In this document: piece by piece, positions 35,593 through 46,819 of the stretch
How positions within the stretch are numbered: position 1 is the first letter of the stretch
How the letters are laid out: the number at the start of each line of letters is the position of its first letter
DNA from: Bombus terrestris
Lineage: Eukaryota; Arthropoda; Insecta; Hymenoptera; Apidae
DNA: 64,000 bases
Reading direction: 5' to 3'
Assembly: GCF_910591885.1 (NCBI RefSeq)
Contig: NC_063275.1
Coordinates: 7,862,501-7,926,500 of the forward strand
The notes under the pieces: generated by a model
Told to the model about the DNA's origin: nothing
What the model saw: only the letters and a program-made list of their open reading frames with translations
The model's database searches: none
Translations under genes and position numbers: made by a program

Positions 35593-38500
35593 ACTGTATC
35601 CCCTATGTCTGTAACAGACGTCGCCCCAACACATATGCCTCAGCCTTATTATTGAAACAAATTTTTCCTGATATACTTTTTTTTATCGTTTATATAAATA
35701 CTAAATATTGTGTGTGTATATATATAATAATACACACATTTTGTATATGAAATTTTATAAATTTACATTTAGAATAAACAATGAAACTTGTAGTCTGACC
35801 CTATAATCTTACACCGATTTAAGAACACATCTACACAACTACTTACTTTGCATATGAATTAGAGTTTAGATTCAAGTTTTAATAACCACACTTCTTAACC
35901 TCTACACTTCATTTCCCTTCGTGCCAAGTGTACTATCCCTTTCATCACAATATTACCATAAAATGAAGACCTATTGAATAAAACAACAAAAGGAAAACAG
36001 AAGCTTCAACAAATCTAAAAATTTAAAAACTCTGAAATAACGATCTCGAATATCTTCATGTTACTAACATCATATTATTTCATGTTACTGACAATTGTCA
36101 ATAAGTTATCGAGAACTTATTAGTACTCATCAATATATTTACAAGTTACAGATAAAGCAAATGGTATTTCTCGAAATAGTATAGTATACTTCTATTACAT
36201 GAAATCCTGAAAATTAGTAGATAATTGTTCTTTCGTTAACAATTTAACTTAGTAACCGAGTCGTCCTTCAACTAAAAACTTTTATAATCACAGAATTAAA
36301 AGTTAATAAAAATTAATCAATCTTTATTAGATCGATTTTAATCCTTACAAGTGTAAATGCAGATGAATTAACATGTTAAGATTGAAAATTCCCAAATAAA
36401 GAAATTATTTTTCCAGAGATTTACATTCCGAGTAACTAGTGAACTCGTCTTTCTTATTAGTTTGCGGGATTTTCGAATAAAAAACACGCTTCACTGTAAG
36501 TACGATATATGTACATTTTATACTTATATGATAAATTCAAGTTGTTGATATATGGAACTATCAGTAATATTTCAATATATCTCCTATTTCATAGCACAAT
36601 ATATTAAGAGATACAACACGTTCGAACATTATACTCTTTCTGCTTCAATTACCACGCCAGGTGTACTAATCTGTGAAAACGAACATGTAACAGATCGTTA
36701 CCGTGGTAAAAATTCAGTGACAATCGGTGGTAATCCTACCGAGAAGATATACCTATGTCAAAATCAGCATGTGTTCTCTAAAAAATGAAGAGTTATGGAC
36801 AGATGATTTTTGCGACAAGGGTTGCTGACTCCCCGAGGATACATGGAACACTGTACAAAAGAAGGGGCTAACGCAGGCGAACAAAATTTCAGTCACGTAG
36901 GAATGTCTTCGACCGCACAGCATGGAACACTTGCAATGCTGCTTTTGCACTTCCGAATAACGACATTCGCCATGCGTGAGATGGTATCAGGTTGCAGAAT
37001 ACGAGATTTCTTTGATCACTATGCGTTCTTAGGATACTAGCGACAATCTATCAAAATCCTCTAAAATTTTATATTTTTCATTGCTTTTTTTTTCTTCTGT
37101 ATACATTTACTTTCATTGTCAATTTTCATTGTATCAATTTTCCATTTCTATATTTCTTTTAACAACTTTTAAGACTTTTCATTCCTATATTTTCAAAAAT
37201 AAATTTTTAAGAGTTTTTATTTCTATATTTCTTTTAACAATATGTTACATTCTAAACAAAATTTATAAGCAAAAATAAATACATACTTCTGTAATGCGAT
37301 TTAGGTAATGTTATATAAGAAAAATTAACTTTTTAAATATTACTGTATACTTACTGTATATGCGACGACGCGACGAACTTTCAAACCAAAACGAAAATTG
37401 GAAGAAAGGAGAGGAAAGAAACACAAATCATGTGCAAATTGTTACGTAGTATTATGTATCTCTTATTATTTTCGCAATTTTCTCGCGAAATCTATATTCT
37501 AACATATACCTCAATATAGTAACGAACAAACAAAAATAAATTGTTGTGTAATTCAGCTTAAAAATTGTTAAATTAATTAAATTAAAAAATGTATAGTAAA
37601 TGTGTAAATGTAAATCACTGTGTGTTTCATAATTTTCCCATGAATCGAGAATTTCGTATATTTTTAAAACATTATAACTTAAGATCTAGACTCGTTTATC
37701 CCCAGCTGTGCGTATATACAAGCGGCGCTATTCACATGCTCCTACCTAAAGGATTAATAAAAGTAAACTCCTGTTATCTTGTATTTCTATTCTATTTGAA
37801 GTATTGTCTTAGCTATTTAAAAATTTAGGATTTCAAAAAAATCAAAGGAAAAATAATATTAAAGTGGTGGTCATAGGTACTGGATCACGTACTTGTTACG
37901 TTTATTGAAAAACTAACAAATTTTATGTGCATGATGCAAATGAAATAACAGACTTACAATAAAATAAATAATTAAAGAATGGAAATAATGAAGAGCATTC
38001 AATTTTTATTACATATCATCCGGTGGCCGAATACTTATGGCCGGCATAACGTCAGTTCAATTATTCCTTGGACATTTTAATTAGATGAACAGAAAAGATT
38101 CTTAAAACAAATACAAAAACATTTTGCCTCGGTTTTATGTAATATAATGTTAATATTATGTAATACATATACTTGTATAGCACAGAGAGTATGATAATAT
38201 TATATTTTTATATTTAAAAAAAAATATTCTAACAAGTAGTCTTCTAACGTTTTCATCCTATTCATCGAAAGAAATGACAGTTGTACCTATCAATAAATAG
38301 CCGGAGCACAAACGCAATCTCGCTTTCTGTTGAAAATACACATATCACGAGCATAAAACACTGAGGAGTGAAATTTCAGAGTAAACTTCCGACAATAACA
38401 CTACCCTGACAATCATATTAAAGAGCAAGGGTTAAGAGGAACGCCGACAGTTGAAGTAGCTATTGGTCGTAATCAGGAAGATATGACACGATAACGTAAC

Positions 38501-39407
38501 ACCATGGTACGTCATACAATTACGAATCATTGAAACGAGACCGTTCGAAACCGTCCAGGAATGCATCTTCGTTCAAATTGAATACTGACGCGTGTCTTTG
38601 ACTTTTGGAAAGTGGAACAAAGCGAATGTAGGTCGGCACGTGCGGTAATTATGTCTGGACGCATATTATGCATCCCCTATTGAGGTTTGCGTGGATACGG
38701 AGGGGTGGAAATGGTCGTGAGACGTGTTTGCAGCGACCCCTATAACCGTATTGTCAAACTGAAAGACACATCATTTACGATGAATTAAAGTCTCATTCCC
38801 TCGTGAGTCGAGGAAGTCCATATTCGACCGCTTTCATCGTTCACGGACAATGTGCTCCTCTGTGATACCTTGTGTTCATTCAAATACTATTTGAAAGCAC
38901 TTTCTGGGCCAGTCTGTTCGTACTCACGCTGCCTTTCTTCATTGTTCACCTGACCATAAATTGACGAATAGTCTCGTATAAATTGGAATCTCGGAAAAAA
39001 AGAATCAGAAGGAAGCTTGACTACATACACGATAAGAGAGAAACATTTTTAGGATACTTTTCTGGGATATAAAAAATTGTTCATGTAGTTTAATATGAAA
39101 AGATATTTAATAATGATGGATAGTGCCTCAACTATGATAGGAATTTTAATTATTACTTTATTATTTTAATTATAGGAATTTTCTTTATTACGTTTAAGTC
39201 TTATACGATAGGTTTTTCGTTATACGGATACGATTTGTACACATACGGTGTGCGATAAATAATATGAACAAATTATAGATTAATACTACATCTTGAAACA
39301 ATGTTTCCAGTAGTTCGATAATTAGTAATTAGATAAAATACGCATGTGTATCAATATTTTGTAACTTTCATATTCTAATTCAATCTCTTTTTAAAATTAC
39401 TTTCTTA
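35593..39407. other. AT-rich stretch with a GC-richer island; no gene recognised
   Basis: A 76-codon frame at 36810-37040 lies in a GC-richer patch; its product is not recognised. Positions 37081-37270 contain repeats of TTTCTATATTTCTTTTAACAA. The last 600 bp before the mariner form a distinct GC-richer island. Confidence 0.4.
38380..38960. promoter_or_regulatory. Candidate conserved non-coding island
   Basis: About 580 bp of higher complexity and G+C than its flanks, with GGTAATTATG, GCATATTATGCATCC (POU-like ATGCATAAT on the other strand) and GGGGTGGAAATGG. It has no open frame or transposon ends. A regulatory role is inferred only from composition and motifs. Confidence 0.2.
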
Positions 39408-39409
39408 TA

Positions 39410-39435
39410 TTAGGTCATCCCATAAGTTCGTGCCG
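39410..39435 (+). repeat. Mariner left terminal inverted repeat
   Basis: A 26-bp end starting TTAGGTCATCC, preceded by the TA target at 39408-39409. It matches the right end in reverse complement and the left end of the MITE at 5521. Confidence 0.95.
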
Positions 39436-39611
39436 ACTTTTATGTATACATTTCATGTGTCGATTTATAAACATACGGCGATAAGGGACCAATGCACTTG
39501 AGCTTAGCTGATCGAGAACAGGCTAGAGCAGATTTTCGTGGATATAAGATCGTAATATAGTGAACACAGTGACTTCTAACAGTAAAAAATCATGAGTCAA
39601 AATGCGTATCC

Positions 39612-39625
39612 ATTTTCGACATCTT
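39612..39625 (+). repeat. Target-site duplication of the Jockey element, 5' copy
   Basis: ATTTTCGACATCTT, identical to 43867-43880. It lies in the mariner transposase N-terminal coding region and shows where the retrotransposon entered. Confidence 0.95.
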
Positions 39626-39637
39626 CAGTTCGTTCGT

Positions 39638-39789
39638 GAGTGCCGAGGCGTGCAGACGTGTGTCCAGTGCCCGGCAAAGTCCACAAAGCAGCAGTGACCA
39701 TCCAGTTGCTGCTGAGTGCCGAGACGTGCAGACGTGTGCCCAGTGCCCTGTGAAGTTCACAAAACTCCACGTGACGCCCATCTGTCGAA
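39638..39789 (+). repeat. Tandem 76-bp repeat in the Jockey 5' UTR
   Basis: Unit 1 (39638-39713) and unit 2 (39714-39789) both begin GAGTGCCGAG-CGTGCAGACG. They continue with GTG-CCAGTGCCC and a GT-CACAAA-C block. Such monomers near the start of non-LTR elements can serve as internal promoter units. The element starts with CAGT, close to an initiator-like sequence. Confidence 0.85.
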
Positions 39790-39862
39790 AGCGAATCCAA
39801 CTAACCTAGCCAGGGGTTAACAGCCTCTCGACTAGTTCTTTCACACTGAATTAACTAGCTCG

Positions 39863-41080
39863 ATGATGGCTCTATCATTTCCAACAGGCTCCCCGGAGCT
39901 AAATTATAACACCGCCATTTTTCCTCCCCCGTGGCAAGAGGGCAACACATCTATCCTGGTAAACGACCATCACACGAAAAAACGAAAGCTCGAACCAACC
40001 AAGACAAATGTAAACAAGAGTCAAACTAAACCATCAGCCAGCCAGGTGACCACCTACAATAGATTTTCAATACTGGAGTCCACGGAAGACTCCATGATTA
40101 CAACCGAAAAGGTAAACAACCTCCATAATCAAAGAATTCCCCCTCCCCCACCGATATTCATAAACGACGTAATCGACATTCAGTCAATGATTAAGACTAT
40201 CGAAAAAGAAATCAGCAAAGAGGACTACAAGTTAAAGATTAACAACAACCACGTGAAAATACTGCCGACCCACCCAGACGCCTATAGAAAGTTAACCAAG
40301 CTATTAAAAACATTAAACGCTAAATTCCACACATACCAGCTCAAACAAGAAAGACCATTTCGAGTGGTGCTACGCAACATCCATCACTCAGTTGATCTAG
40401 ACGAACTAAAGTGCGAACTGTCAAACCACGGCCACGAAGTAACTAATATCAGCAACATTAAGCACAGAATCACAAAAAACCCACTATCCTTATTCTTTAT
40501 AGACTTAAAACAAAAAACAAACAACAAAGAAATCTACAATATCAATCGGCTGATGAACTCCATAGTTAAGTTCGAGCCACCTCTTGTAAAGAAAGAAATA
40601 ATACAATGCAAAAGGTGCCAAAGGTACGGCCACACGCAGAAATACTGCAATCACAACTTCCGGTGCGTAAAATGTGCAGGTAATCACCCCACTGACCAAT
40701 GCACTAAACCCCCGGAAACCCCCGCCAAGTGTATCCACTGTCAAGGAGAGCATCCTGCGAACTACAAAGGATGCTCAGCCTACAAATCGCTACATAATAT
40801 AAGGTATCCAAAACTGAGACCCAAGGACACAAACATACAAGAACCGAAACCCCAAAAACTCACCTCACCAACAGTATCCTATGCGAAGGCAACGCAAGGA
40901 AACGTATACAACTCGAAAACACACAGTGTACACACAGAAAATAGAATTCCCACCCCACAAAGCACAGACAACTTTACCAGACTCGAAAAACTTATCGAGA
41001 AGCAAACTGAGCAAATTAACAACTTGCTGTCACTACTCACACTCTTCATGGACAAATTCATAAGCACAGAAGCAAAATAA
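39863..41080 (+). CDS. Jockey ORF1 protein (zinc-knuckle RNA-binding protein)
   Basis: 405 residues. This nucleic-acid-binding protein packages the element RNA with ORF2 in the ribonucleoprotein. The N-terminal about 130 residues are low-complexity and rich in Asn, Lys, Pro and Thr. A conserved region at about 165-235, including FRVVLRNIHH and LFFIDLKQ, matches the domain that precedes the zinc fingers in Jockey ORF1 proteins (PRE_C2HC type). Three zinc knuckles follow: C249-C252-H257-C262, C268-C271-H275-C280 and C290-C293-H297-C304. A probable coiled coil (RLEKLIEKQTEQINNLL) lies near the C-terminus. The first ATG of an ATGATG pair is used as the start. The stop is 5 bases before the ORF2 start, suggesting termination-reinitiation for ORF2. 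No stops or frameshifts. Confidence 0.95.
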   Translation: MMALSFPTGSPELNYNTAIFPPPWQEGNTSILVNDHHTKKRKLEPTKTNVNKSQTKPSASQVTTYNRFSILESTEDSMITTEKVNNLHNQRIPPPPPIFINDVIDIQSMIKTIEKEISKEDYKLKINNNHVKILPTHPDAYRKLTKLLKTLNAKFHTYQLKQERPFRVVLRNIHHSVDLDELKCELSNHGHEVTNISNIKHRITKNPLSLFFIDLKQKTNNKEIYNINRLMNSIVKFEPPLVKKEIIQCKRCQRYGHTQKYCNHNFRCVKCAGNHPTDQCTKPPETPAKCIHCQGEHPANYKGCSAYKSLHNIRYPKLRPKDTNIQEPKPQKLTSPTVSYAKATQGNVYNSKTHSVHTENRIPTPQSTDNFTRLEKLIEKQTEQINNLLSLLTLFMDKFISTEAK

Positions 41081-41085
41081 AACCA

Positions 41086-43731
41086 ATGCGAATAGCTCTG
41101 TGGAACGCCAACGGTCTAGCTCAGCACAAATCTGAGCTAGAACTATTCTTAAAACAACAGCAAATCGATGTGATGCTCATATCCGAAACCCATTTCACCG
41201 ACAAAAACTACCTCAAAATACACGGCTTCAACTTCTACCACACCCGACACCCCAGCGGAAAGGCTCACGGCGGCACCGGAATCATAATCAAGTCAAACAT
41301 CAAACACTACGAACTTCCACCATTCCAGAAAGACTACCTCCAAGCAACAAACGTAGCAATAGAAGACTGTCATGGTACAATCACCACCTCAGCTGTATAC
41401 TGCCCTCCCAGACACTCCATCGCCAAAGAAGACTTCGACCACTTCCTGGACACCCTGGGCAACAGATGCATAGCCGGAGGAGACTACAACGCTAAACACA
41501 CCCAATGGGGTAGCAGACTGGTTACAGTAAGAGGCAAAAACCTCCTCAACAGCATAATATCCAACAACCTCAACTACCTTACCACATACGAACCCACACA
41601 CTGGCCCACCGACACAAACAAAATACCCGATCTCCTTGATTTCTTCATAACTAAAAATATCTCGCCAAGACACGTCCTAATCAATTCCTCGGCTGATCTC
41701 TCCTCTGATCATTCCCCCGTGATAGTAACAGTCAGTTCAACTATCATCGAGAATACACCTAATGGCTCCATTCATAACCAACACACCAACTGGCAGCTCT
41801 TTAGAGAAGTCTTTACCCACACAACTTCAGCCTCAACCTCACTAAAAACCAATGACGAAATCGAAGCAGCCACGGAATACCTAAATGCGAGCATAATAAA
41901 CGCTATCCGCGTCTCCACACCGGCAAAAACGTCCATCAGCAACCACGAATACCCCCAGTACATATTAAAAAAAATAGCAGAAAAACGTAGACTAAGAAGG
42001 ATATGGCAGACCCATAGAACACCGGAGGACAAACGCAAACTAAACAACGCAACTAGAAAACTATCCAAAACCATAAAGAACTACAATAATGACCGTTTTC
42101 ACAAATATCTCGCCAGCCTGTCCCCCACAGCCGACTCAAACTACTCACTATGGAAAGCCTCCAGGAAACTCACGCGCCCCCCACAAATAATACCTCCAAT
42201 CCGCCGCCCGCAGGGTGGATGGGCGCGTAGCCCTATAGAAAAAGCCAACCTATTTGCCAAACACTTGACTGAAGTATTCCAACCCCATTCCTCCATAGCT
42301 GCAGCGGACGTCACCGAATACCTGCACACTCCCTTCCAAATGTCCCCTCCTATCCAACCCTTCACTTCTGCAGAGATCATAGAAGCTATCCGTCGCCTAA
42401 ACCCCAAGAAAGCAGCAGGTCACGACCTAATAGGAAATAAAGCAATCAAGGAACTCCCCATAAAAGGGATTGCACTCATCGCATCAATATTTAACGCCAT
42501 CCTCCGCCTTGAACACTTTCCTAAGGCGTGGAAAATCTCACTAATCACCCTCATCCCCAAACCCGGTAAACCAATATATGAAGCCAGCTCCTATCGCCCA
42601 ATCAGTCTCTTACCTACCCTGTCTAAACTATTCGAGAGGCTGCTCACGAATCGTCTCCTTCCACTCCTAGAAGATTTGAAAACTCTCCCAGATCACCAAT
42701 TCGGCTTCCGAAAACAACACTCAACAGTAGAGCAAATCCACCGCATAACCCACATGATCAGCCAAACCTTTGAAAAGAAAAAATACTGCTCAGCCGTATT
42801 CCTAGACATCCAACAGGCATTCGATAAAGTATGGCATGAAGGGCTACTCTACAAGCTTAAAAAAATCCTACCCCACCCATACTACTCCATCTTAAAATCC
42901 TACCTAACCAACAGACAATTCATAGTTAAATGTCTAGGCGCCACTTCCGCAACATTCCCAATAGAATCCGGCATACCGCAAGGTAGTGTCCTCGGACCCC
43001 TACTATTCTCCATCTACACTGCCGACTTACCCGTACCAAACGAGGTAACAATAGCAACATTTGCCGACGACACAGCACTATTAGCTACCCACGCAGACCC
43101 GGCAATTGCCTCATCCACTCTCCAGCGAAGTCTCGACTCCATGGAAAAGTGGTTCCAAAAATGGGGTTTTAAAATAAACGAAAAAAAATCCTCCCATGTA
43201 ACCTTCACGCTCCGAAAACAAACCTGCCCCCAGGTCACCATTAACAACACAATAATCCCAAGCAAGGACTCCGTAAGATACCTGGGCATGACCCTGGACA
43301 GGAGGCTAACCTGGAAAAAACATATCTCGGAAAAAACAAAGCAACTAAAGGAAAAACTAAGAAAATTCTATTGGCTCACGGGCCGACGCTCCAAACTAAA
43401 CATACAGAACAAAATAACCCTCTACAAGACCGTAATAAAACCTGTCTGGACCTACGGAATCCAACTATGGGGAACAGCAAGTAACTCCAACATTGAAATA
43501 CTCCAACGCTTCCAATCGAAAACGCTAAGATCCCTATTAAATGCACCCTGGTATGTTACCAACGAAACAATCCACCGCGACCTCAAGATACCTACAGTCA
43601 AAGATGAAATACACAAGTCCAGAAGCAGATATAACACAAGAGTCAACAACCACCACAACCCACTAGTCACCCAACTACTGGACACGACGGACCAGATCCG
43701 CAGACTAAAAAGAAAATACCCTCTAGACTAA
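41086..43731 (+). CDS. Jockey ORF2 polyprotein: AP endonuclease and reverse transcriptase
   Basis: 881 residues. The N-terminal apurinic-like endonuclease nicks target DNA: WNANGL at 6-11, catalytic ISETH (Glu34), GGDYNAKH (131-138) and SSDHSP (206-211, catalytic Asp-His). The reverse transcriptase copies element RNA from the nick. Its motifs are AAGHD (about residue 444), LIPKPGKP, SYRPISLLP, FGFRKQHST, FLDIQQAFDKVW, GIPQGSVLGPLLF and the catalytic FADD (659-662). The thumb and C-terminal region has YLGMTLDRRLTWKKH and WTYGIQLWG, followed by the QRFQSKTLR and APWYV blocks typical of Jockey. Length fits the family's usual 850-950 residues. The frame differs from ORF1 and begins 5 bases after its stop. 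No disabling mutation was seen. Confidence 0.96.
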   Translation: MRIALWNANGLAQHKSELELFLKQQQIDVMLISETHFTDKNYLKIHGFNFYHTRHPSGKAHGGTGIIIKSNIKHYELPPFQKDYLQATNVAIEDCHGTITTSAVYCPPRHSIAKEDFDHFLDTLGNRCIAGGDYNAKHTQWGSRLVTVRGKNLLNSIISNNLNYLTTYEPTHWPTDTNKIPDLLDFFITKNISPRHVLINSSADLSSDHSPVIVTVSSTIIENTPNGSIHNQHTNWQLFREVFTHTTSASTSLKTNDEIEAATEYLNASIINAIRVSTPAKTSISNHEYPQYILKKIAEKRRLRRIWQTHRTPEDKRKLNNATRKLSKTIKNYNNDRFHKYLASLSPTADSNYSLWKASRKLTRPPQIIPPIRRPQGGWARSPIEKANLFAKHLTEVFQPHSSIAAADVTEYLHTPFQMSPPIQPFTSAEIIEAIRRLNPKKAAGHDLIGNKAIKELPIKGIALIASIFNAILRLEHFPKAWKISLITLIPKPGKPIYEASSYRPISLLPTLSKLFERLLTNRLLPLLEDLKTLPDHQFGFRKQHSTVEQIHRITHMISQTFEKKKYCSAVFLDIQQAFDKVWHEGLLYKLKKILPHPYYSILKSYLTNRQFIVKCLGATSATFPIESGIPQGSVLGPLLFSIYTADLPVPNEVTIATFADDTALLATHADPAIASSTLQRSLDSMEKWFQKWGFKINEKKSSHVTFTLRKQTCPQVTINNTIIPSKDSVRYLGMTLDRRLTWKKHISEKTKQLKEKLRKFYWLTGRRSKLNIQNKITLYKTVIKPVWTYGIQLWGTASNSNIEILQRFQSKTLRSLLNAPWYVTNETIHRDLKIPTVKDEIHKSRSRYNTRVNNHHNPLVTQLLDTTDQIRRLKRKYPLD

Positions 43732-43866
43732 ATCCTTAGTTTCTACTAGAACCAACAATATAAAACTATTATAATCCATGTCATTGTATCACGCCAAACT
43801 AAGTTACTGAAAATTCTCAACGAGAATTGATTGTAAATATTCTAATAAATAAAAAAAAAAAAAAAA

Positions 43867-43880
43867 ATTTTCGACATCTT
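43867..43880 (+). repeat. Target-site duplication of the Jockey element, 3' copy
   Basis: ATTTTCGACATCTT immediately after the poly-A tract, identical to 39612-39625. Confidence 0.95.
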
Positions 43881-44526
43881 ATGTTATATGAATTTCGGAA
43901 AGGAAGTTCTGTAACAATTACCACGAAAAGCATATGTGCTGTTTACGGAGAAAATGCGCTTTCATCTCGCACCAGTAGGAAGTGGTTCCAACGTTTCAGA
44001 GCTGGGAATTTCTGTTTAGAAGACGAGGAACGCTCCGGGCGTCCTCCTCAGACAGACGAAGATAAAATTCGGGATCTTGTCGAAAAATCACGAAGTTTGA
44101 CAGTTCAAGAGATGTCAAATGTTCTGAAAATACCTATGACAACGATCCATAGGTGTTTAAACGACCAGGTTTAGTGAATAGGAACAACGTTATCTTGCAT
44201 CACGACAACGCTAGACCAAAAAATTGTCTGAATTTAATTGGGAAATTTTACTACATCCCCCATATTCCCCAGACATTGCCCCATCTGATTGCCACCTGCT
44301 CAGAGCATTACAACACTTTTTAGTAGGTAAAAAATTTGAAAATATTGATATTCTCAAAAATAGCTTAGAAAATTATTTTAAAGAAAAACAAGAGAACTTT
44401 TATCGAGACGGAATATTGGCCCTACCAGAAAAATGGGAAGAAGTTGTACAACGAGAGGGGGATTACATTTTTTCATAAAACTGAAAGGTATGTAAACAAT
44501 CTTAACATATATAACCGCTCGAAAAA

Positions 44527-44552
44527 CGGCACGAACTTATGGGATGACCTAA
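44527..44552 (-). repeat. Mariner right terminal inverted repeat
   Basis: Reverse complement of the left repeat, followed by the TA target at 44553-44554. Confidence 0.95.
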
Positions 44553-44554
44553 TA

Positions 44555-46819
44555 AATGATGAAACTCGTAAAGTGTAATTTCAACGTTATTATATAACGC
44601 CATATTGTGTCCGGTATCTACAAAATATTTAGAGAACTTGTAATCCTAAATCCCCTTAATCTTAAAACCAAATAAAGGAACAATCTTGGATACAGTGTAA
44701 TAGACTTTTTAAATCATTTTTCTATAAAAAGTGAAAATGTAATTTATCTTAATGTTCCGTTGTAGTCTTCAAATAGAGGAAAAGAATAAAAACCAACGAA
44801 ATAGTATGTACCACTATCATTAAAAAATAAATGGAAAATCCATGTCCGAACGGTGGTTATTCATCTGCCAGTTGGGAACCTACGTTGCTATGATCACAGT
44901 GCTGATAAATAAATTGCCAATTAGTGGCAAAAAAATGCAGCGAAGTGAAGCAAGCGTTGTGTTCGTGAAGGAAAGGCTTCTCTCTACTCTGTATAACTGT
45001 TTCAACGCGAAGTATTGACTCGTTTCGCAATCTCCAACGGTTTATACGAGAACTACTATATTTTCGGGCAATGGCTTCCTGCGGTCAAACTTTCGTAAAA
45101 ATTGAGACGTCGATGGACGGAAAACGAAAAACAAAATAGAGGTAATCGACTGTATACTGTACATACATGTATAAGAATCTACAGACAGAGGAGATGTCAA
45201 TAACCTTGGATCTTGGTCGTTGTCATGATAGCTGCCGTCGTCATCGCGTGATCAAACTTACCCCTCCTTTGATGTCTCTTACTCCTCCTTTCGACCTTGC
45301 CAAATACCCTTTGCTCACCACCCTCGGTATATCACGGCGCAAGTTTGCTCGAGTACATGTGGCAGGAACTCGGCTGACTGTCCGATCGAACAAACACTAA
45401 ATGGCCAGACACGCTCGACTATTCGAGGGAAAATTTCGATGGAGGAACCCGTGTTCTATCTATCGACGTACTTTGAAGAACAGTTAGGCAGGCCTTATGG
45501 TTGTCACAACAATTTTGCAAGATTAAAATTCTTCGAAATATATGAAATCGTGTGTCAATAATATGTAATATGACGAAGTAATGAATAAACACAGGGTATT
45601 TTATGTATCTCGGATTTCTTGGACTTTTACTTATTTCTGCAAATATGACATATTTCTTCTTCTATGATTGCTTTCTTCGAATTCTCAAGATAATCTTGGC
45701 AATATGTCTGGAAATTTTTTAAATGGATCTTTCTTTTATATTCTTCTGTATGTATTTCAATAAATGCATTTTTATATTCTCTATAAATAAATATTGAAGC
45801 ATTTAATGTTTAAAAGTAATTATTTTAAAAGACACTTCAGTTTCAATGTTAACAAATTTGGCGTATATAAAAAAGCATATATAAATAAAGATGTATATGT
45901 ATAAAATTTTACAGACTAATGAATACATGAGCAAAAATATTTTTGTTGACTTTACATTAGGTATTATTTATTATATTTTACTTACAAATGTACTACCATT
46001 TTACTCGTGGAGAGTTAAAGTCATAGATATATATATGTCGTCAGTTAAATTAAATTTCCTTTACAATTAGATCCTTACAGATTTTAACTAATAAAGATTT
46101 GATTCTATTAATTAATGTTATTTTCAATACCAAATAGCTATGGTAACGTAAGTATTACATATATTTTTATCTTTTCAAGAAAGGGATTAGCTCGATAGAT
46201 AAATACATACAGCTATTGTAATATATTTAATCAATGGTTGGATACTATCTTGATGTAAATTACACATGATAAAGTAGTTTGCGTTGATATCTTTTATAAG
46301 ACCATATGATCTATTTGCGATAACATATATACATACATTTTTTATTTAAAAAATGTGGACTATATTATAAATTAGTGGTGCGGTTATATTTCTGTTACTT
46401 TGACTAAAACAAGCAGAAACATACTTGGAAAATTATTGTAGCGATATGTAAATTCCAAAAGTTGGCAACGATTACATTATCGATCGGACATTGCGTAGAG
46501 GGCCTTAATGGACGCTGTTCACGCGTTTGTTAGACTTCCGCTTCCTACCTCTGCCTTGTCTTCCGTAGGATGCAGATGTGTTATTAGATCGCAGTCAGTA
46601 AACTATATAAATGTGATAAATGGTTTTATTATTGATTTATATTGATTCCTGAGTTTTCACGTCCCAATGAAGTTCAATATTAATTAATAATTGGACAGGA
46701 ATAATTGATAACGGAATGACGCGTACAGCCGAACTGTAATCGGTCATTTATATAGGCGATCATTTTTCAAAATTGATTTTTTCCTAAACGAAAGTATTTT
46801 CCTCGAAAAAAAGTTTGGA
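44555..46819. other. Sequence right of the mariner; no gene recognised
   Basis: A GC-richer island at about 44830-45480 includes a 77-codon frame (45167-45400) whose product is not recognised. A second small island at 46480-46600 (GGGCCTTAATGGACGC) may be regulatory. The remainder is AT-rich. Confidence 0.35.

Larger units (their letters stand above)
39626..43866 (+). mobile_element. Full-length Jockey-clade non-LTR retrotransposon
   Basis: The element runs from CAGTTCGTTCGTGAGTGCC just after the 5' target duplication to a poly-A tract (about 43850-43866) just before the 3' copy. It holds a 5' UTR with two 76-bp repeats, ORF1 (39863-41080), ORF2 (41086-43731) and a short 3' UTR ending AATAAATAAA then poly-A. 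Both ORFs are uninterrupted and all endonuclease and reverse-transcriptase motifs I looked for are present. The 14-bp target duplication is perfect. No RNase H domain follows the reverse transcriptase, as expected for the Jockey clade. The organisation suggests a recent and possibly still mobile copy. Confidence 0.95.
39602..44478 (+). pseudogene. Mariner transposase, split and internally deleted
   Basis: The frame starts at an ATG at 39602, reads into the insertion point and resumes after the retrotransposon at 43881. From there 43881-44174 encodes the N-terminal DNA-binding part, with an HTH1-like region and the GRPP motif (EERSGRPP near 44030). It then hits a stop at 44172-44174 just after IHRCL. 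A remnant of the second catalytic block, HHDNARP (44198-44218), follows. A frameshift leads to 44224-44478, containing HPPYSPDIAPSDCHLL with the third aspartate, and the C-terminal tail. The stretch that should carry the first catalytic aspartate is missing. The protein would therefore be inactive even without the insertion. Confidence 0.9.
39410..44552 (+). mobile_element. Mariner transposon interrupted by a Jockey retrotransposon
   Basis: The inverted repeats at 39410-39435 and 44527-44552 are exact complements as read (TTAGGTCATCCCATAAGTTC at the outer part). TA occurs on both flanks (39408-39409, 44553-44554). Removing the Jockey insertion and one copy of its 14-bp target duplication leaves a mariner of about 890 bp, shorter than the usual 1.2-1.3 kb. 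This fits the internal transposase deletion described below. A short deletion derivative of the same family is at 5521-5732, about 34 kb away. Confidence 0.95.

Noticed and set aside
36810..37040. 76-codon frame in a GC-richer patch
   Set aside because: Unrecognised in either strand. No conserved motif to support coding.
41389..43685. Minus-strand open frames of 77-100 codons across the Jockey ORF2
   Set aside because: They are antisense shadows of the reverse-transcriptase ORF, produced by its codon usage.
45167..45400. 77-codon frame right of the mariner
   Set aside because: No domain, no start context. The GC-richer patch may be regulatory instead.
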